Assembly (NCBI RefSeq): GCF_024112395.2
Contig: NZ_CP078013.2
Location: 3,286,001 to 3,350,000, forward strand
Direction of reading: 5' to 3'
Length of the DNA stretch: 64,000 nucleotides
From: Pseudomonas pergaminensis
GTDB lineage: Bacteria > Pseudomonadota > Gammaproteobacteria > Pseudomonadales > Pseudomonadaceae
The notes under the pieces are model-generated. The model had not been told where the DNA came from, did not search any database, and worked only from the letters and a program-made list of their open reading frames with translations. Below are positions 61,025-64,000 of the stretch, piece by piece. The number at the start of each line of letters is the position of its first letter. The stretch's first letter is position 1. Position numbers and translations under genes: made by a program.

Positions 61025-61723
61025 ATGCCTGAATGGATAAGTTATTACGCCGGCTTGATCGCCAAGGGGTTGCAGACCACCTTGTCGTTGCTGGCGGTAT
61101 CGGCGGTGCTCGGATTTGCCCTGGCGGTGCTGGTCGCGCTGGCGCGGTTGTCGCGGCGCAAGTGGCTGGCGCGCGGGGCGCTGGCCTACACCAGCGTGCT
61201 GCGCGGCACGCCGCTGCTGATCCAGATCTACATTTTCTACTACGGCCTGGGCAGCCTGTTCGCGCAGTTCCCGATGATTCGCGGCAGCTTCCTGTGGCCG
61301 TACCTGCGCGACGGTTACTGGTACATCGTGTTTGCCCTGGTGCTGTCGGTCGGCGCCTATGTGGGCGAGGTGATTCGCGGCGGTCTGCTGGCCGTGCCCA
61401 AGGGGGAAATGGAAGCCGCCTCGGCCTTCGGCATGACCCCACGCCAGGCGCTGCTACGGGTACGGCTGCCACGGGCGATGCGCCTGTTGCTGCCGACCCT
61501 GGCCGGGGAAACGGTGATGCTGCTCAAGTCCACCGCGCTGGCCTCGACCATTGCCGTGGTCGACCTGCTGGGTGCGGCCAACGTGGTGCGCGCGCAGACC
61601 CTGCAGATCTACCAGCCATTGCTGCTGGTGGCGGGGGTCTACCTGTGCCTGACCTTCCTGATTGAAGCCGTCTATGCGATTGCCGAACGGCGCGGCACGC
61701 CACTGCGCAGGTCGGCCGGATGA
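61025..61723 (+). CDS. ABC transporter permease 2 (HisM-type)
   Basis: 232 residues with about five membrane spans and the EAA loop GLLAVPKGEMEAASAFGMTP. Forms a heterodimer with the previous gene's product. Seven bases behind it; its stop overlaps the next start (ATGA at 61720-61723). Confidence 0.92.
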   Translation: MPEWISYYAGLIAKGLQTTLSLLAVSAVLGFALAVLVALARLSRRKWLARGALAYTSVLRGTPLLIQIYIFYYGLGSLFAQFPMIRGSFLWPYLRDGYWYIVFALVLSVGAYVGEVIRGGLLAVPKGEMEAASAFGMTPRQALLRVRLPRAMRLLLPTLAGETVMLLKSTALASTIAVVDLLGAANVVRAQTLQIYQPLLLVAGVYLCLTFLIEAVYAIAERRGTPLRRSAG

Positions 61724-62718
61724 AACAGGACCGCTCGCTGCAAGGGATTGCCCTGTGTTCCCTGGCCTACGCATTCCTGGCGCTGCAGGATGCGGTGATC
61801 AAATGGCTGGTGGCCGATTACTCGGTGTTCACCATTCTGTTCTGGCGCAGCCTCGTGGTGGTGTTCGCCTGCGTGATGGCGGGGCGCATGGGGCTGTTGC
61901 GGCGCGCGTGGACGTCGGTCAGCCGCCGCTTGCTGATCATTCGCGGGCTGTTGTCGTTGCTGGCGTGGTTGCTGTACTACACCGCCGCCAAGGACCTGAG
62001 CCTGGCGGAAATGACCACGCTGTATTTCTCCGCGCCGATCATGGTCACGCTGCTGGCGGCGCTGATCCTCAAGGAGCGCGCCAGTCGCGGCCAGTGGATC
62101 GCGCTGATCATCGGTTTTGTCGGCGTGGTGATCGCCTGTCGCCCCAGCCATCTGCTCGATCCGGTGCCCATCGCGCTGACATTGGCCGCCGCCTTGTGCT
62201 GGGCGTTTACCTATATCCAGTTGCGCCAGGTCGACCCGAGCACCTCGGTATTGGAGCAGATGCTGATCACCAACGTCGTGTTTGTGCTGTGCATGGCGGT
62301 GACCTTGCCCTGGACCCATTCGCCATCGCCCACGCCGGCGTGGCTCGGCATGCTGGCGGCGGGCTTGGTGGGCGGTATCGGCCAGTTCCTGTTGTTTGCG
62401 AGTTTTCGTCGTGCCACCGCGACGTTGCTGGCGCCGTTCGAATACACCGGATTGATCTGGGCGTTCCTGCTCTCAAGCCTGGTGTGGGGCACGCTCATGG
62501 AAGGTTCGCTGATCGTCGGCGCGGTGTTGATCGCCATCAGCGGCACCTTGGCCATGCTCAGTGCGCGGCACCCGGTGTCACAGGATGTGGTCGGCGCCGA
62601 ATGCGCCGTGACGCAACCCCTGTACCCAGCAGCGGCAGATGTGCAGGCCGTTGGCGGGGCTGAAGGTGCCGGGGTTGAGGCACCCCTCGAGCCAGAGTCC
62701 ATCGAGCATCGCCGATAG
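61720..62718 (+). CDS. EamA/DMT-family transporter
   Basis: 332 residues with ten membrane spans in two EamA repeats (LILKERASRGQWIALIIGFV; AGLVGGIGQFLLFASFRRAT). Likely an exporter of a metabolite from the same pathway. The last 45 residues (after LSARHPVSQ) are hydrophilic, unlike the family, and are antisense to the TetR gene: the two genes overlap convergently by 141 bases. Coupled to the permease gene by ATGA. Confidence 0.88.
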   Translation: MKQDRSLQGIALCSLAYAFLALQDAVIKWLVADYSVFTILFWRSLVVVFACVMAGRMGLLRRAWTSVSRRLLIIRGLLSLLAWLLYYTAAKDLSLAEMTTLYFSAPIMVTLLAALILKERASRGQWIALIIGFVGVVIACRPSHLLDPVPIALTLAAALCWAFTYIQLRQVDPSTSVLEQMLITNVVFVLCMAVTLPWTHSPSPTPAWLGMLAAGLVGGIGQFLLFASFRRATATLLAPFEYTGLIWAFLLSSLVWGTLMEGSLIVGAVLIAISGTLAMLSARHPVSQDVVGAECAVTQPLYPAAADVQAVGGAEGAGVEAPLEPESIEHRR

Positions 62719-63213
62719 GCCAATGGCCGCCAGGTGGCTGTCGTGGATCACCAGGCGTTCGCTGCGGGCCAGGTCGTCCAGCAGTTGTTGGATCAATGCC
62801 AGGTAGGCGTGGTAGCTGTTTTCGTGGGACTGGTTCACGTGGGGCGAGTGGCGGATCAGGCTCCAGAACACCACCCACACGCCGAGCAGGTCGGGGTCCA
62901 TGACCCTGGGCGAAAACGAGGCGGTGAGGAAGGCGTCGAGCCGTGCGGCGGCGCCATCCGCCAGCTCGACCTGTTCCCACAGGGCGGTGGTCAGCTCGTT
63001 GGCGAGCTTTTGGTAGGTCTCGGCGATCAGCGCGTCGATGCTGCCGAAATGGTGGTTGAGCAACCCCACCGAAACCCCTGCTTCGGAAGCGATACGCCGC
63101 ACGGAAATCCCGGCGTGCCCGTCACGGGCCAGGCAGGTGAGGGTGGCGGCAATCAGCAGGTCGCGGCGCTCGTCGGGGTCGGCACGGCGCAGTTTGGAAG
63201 GTTCGACAGTCAT
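62578..63213 (-). CDS. TetR-family regulator (BetI-like)
   Basis: 211 residues. N-terminal helix-turn-helix GISVRRIASEAGVSVGLLNH with HFGSIDALIAET, as in BetI. The C-terminal ligand domain (FWSLIRHSPHVNQSHENSYH) is of the BetI/AcrR type. Divergent from the deacylase gene, with a perfect 16-bp palindrome between them and a similar site before the aminotransferase-ATPase gene, so it probably represses both units until a ligand binds. Confidence 0.88.
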   Translation of the reverse strand: MTVEPSKLRRADPDERRDLLIAATLTCLARDGHAGISVRRIASEAGVSVGLLNHHFGSIDALIAETYQKLANELTTALWEQVELADGAAARLDAFLTASFSPRVMDPDLLGVWVVFWSLIRHSPHVNQSHENSYHAYLALIQQLLDDLARSERLVIHDSHLAAIGLSAMLDGLWLEGCLNPGTFSPANGLHICRCWVQGLRHGAFGADHIL

Positions 63214-63252
63214 GGACAGGCCTTTGAAGAAACACCACAGCGCTCAGGTTAG

Positions 63253-63268
63253 TTGAACACGTGTTCAA
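63253..63268. promoter_or_regulatory. Perfect 16-bp palindrome, TetR operator
   Basis: TTGAACACGTGTTCAA lies in the 90-base spacer between tetR and the deacylase gene, reading identically on both strands. It overlaps the presumed promoters of both and has a close relative at 57343-57358. Confidence 0.75.
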
Positions 63269-63303
63269 TCTCTACCGATTAATTGATGAGAGGAGGGCAA
63301 GGC

Positions 63304-64000
63304 ATGGCAAAAGACCTTTCGTGGCAGGAAACCGGCGACGCCGGCAATGCGCTGCACGTCGGCGCCTGGCGTTTCGACGGTGACGGCAGCGGGCCCAGGG
63401 TGCACCTGCAAGCGGGTGTGCATGCGGATGAAATCGCCGGCATGTTGGTCCTGCATCAGTTGTTGCCGCGCTTGCAGGCGTGTCAGGACCAAGGCCGCCT
63501 GAAGGGCAGCGTCACGGTGGTGCCCCAGGCCAACCCATTTGGTATCGGCCAGTTCCGCCAGGGCCGTTTGCTTGGGCGTTTCCATGAAGCCACCGGGCAG
63601 AATTTCAACCGTGCCTTCGACCATTCCCTGGCCATGGAACGCCCAGCGAGCAACCTGGCGCAGTGGCAGAAACGCCTGGTGCAACTGGCCGCCGAGGCCG
63701 ACCTGGTGCTGGACCTGCACACCGATGACGAGGCGTTGCCGTACCTCTACATCCATCGCAGCTTCTGGCCCGACCAAGGCCTGGCGCTGGCGGCGGCGTT
63801 GCAGGTGGACCTGGTGATTGTCTGGGACGAGGGCGGCGATGGCTCCTTTGAAGAAACCATCATCAACCACGCATCGCCGCAACTGGCGGCCACCCTTGAG
63901 CTGCGCGGGCAAGCAGACGTCAGCGACGCCCTGGCGCAACAGGACGCCGCTGGCCTGTGGGCCTGGTTGTGCATCAATGGCGTGATCGATGAGGTGGCGA
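63304..64000 (+). CDS. Succinylglutamate desuccinylase/aspartoacylase-family deacylase (partial)
   Basis: Open from ATG 63304 to the window end (232 residues so far), with GAGAGGAGGG in front. Zinc site: GVHADEIAG (His-X2-Glu) and, after about 110 residues, LVLDLHTDDEA (His); PQANPFGIGQF and QNFNRAFDH are also family features. AstE/AspA/DoeB-type enzymes remove acyl groups from N-acylated amino acids. The C-terminal part, with the catalytic Glu region, lies beyond the window. Beside an amino acid transporter fused to an aminotransferase, it suggests uptake, deacylation and transamination of an N-acyl amino acid. Confidence 0.85.
   Translation, partial: MAKDLSWQETGDAGNALHVGAWRFDGDGSGPRVHLQAGVHADEIAGMLVLHQLLPRLQACQDQGRLKGSVTVVPQANPFGIGQFRQGRLLGRFHEATGQNFNRAFDHSLAMERPASNLAQWQKRLVQLAAEADLVLDLHTDDEALPYLYIHRSFWPDQGLALAAALQVDLVIVWDEGGDGSFEETIINHASPQLAATLELRGQADVSDALAQQDAAGLWAWLCINGVIDEVA

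Overview
The window looks like chromosomal DNA from a fluorescent pseudomonad of the Pseudomonas fluorescens group. The bases are GC-rich, REP-type inverted repeats sit between genes, and the alkaline protease locus aprA-aprI-aprDEF-lipase and a mexT/mexS pair closely resemble known Pseudomonas proteins. Everything here is read by eye; no search was run.

Layout. (1) 0.2-5.2 kb, leftward: a three-subunit, FAD- and cytochrome-linked periplasmic sugar-acid dehydrogenase of the gluconate 2-dehydrogenase type, followed by a LacI-family regulator. (2) 5.3-7.6 kb: an AT-rich accessory patch with a ParD antitoxin, a ParE toxin reduced to its two ends, and a P4-type integrase, inserted just behind mexT. 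(3) 7.6-9.8 kb: mexT and mexS, divergent, with no mexEF-oprN pump next to them. (4) 10-13.3 kb: an unrecognised 475-residue protein translationally coupled to a MocR-type regulator. (5) 13.4-19 kb: pgm, a pirin, a UvrD-like helicase and a DUF1652 protein. (6) 19-26.5 kb: two adjoining modules for amine or amino acid use: an AraC regulator, an amine oxidase, a cupin and a PotF-like binding protein; then a LuxR regulator divergent from an amino acid permease and a DmpA-type peptidase. (7) 26.8-34.6 kb: secreted metalloprotease AprA, its inhibitor, the AprDEF type I secretion system and an RTX lipase. (8) 34.7-39 kb: a small lipoprotein and a FAN1-like nuclease coupled to a nuclease-helicase. (9) 39.1-45.9 kb: an epoxide hydrolase-like protein, a two-component system, and a periplasmic methionine sulfoxide repair set (Tat-exported MsrB, DipZ, Sec-exported MsrA). 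(10) 46-51.1 kb: an alpha-E/ATP-grasp pair, a membrane protein, two tiny acidic proteins and a CPA1 antiporter. (11) 51.2-55.1 kb: a 1,293-residue toxin-like protein whose AT-rich C-terminus carries a His/Cys pair like that of clan CD (C80/caspase-fold) proteases. (12) 55.3-64 kb: a LysR/aldo-keto reductase pair, then a polar amino acid ABC transporter whose ATPase is fused to an aminotransferase, a DMT exporter, a TetR regulator and an AstE/AspA-like deacylase cut by the window edge.

The most interesting points are the aminotransferase-ABC ATPase fusion together with two matching TetR-type operators that tie the whole 57.3-64 kb block into one regulon; the giant protein with a protease-like tip and no immunity gene; the internally deleted ParE; the complete periplasmic Met-SO repair set beside its own two-component system; and an 11-base sequence repeated upstream of mexS, the unknown 475-residue gene and aprA.
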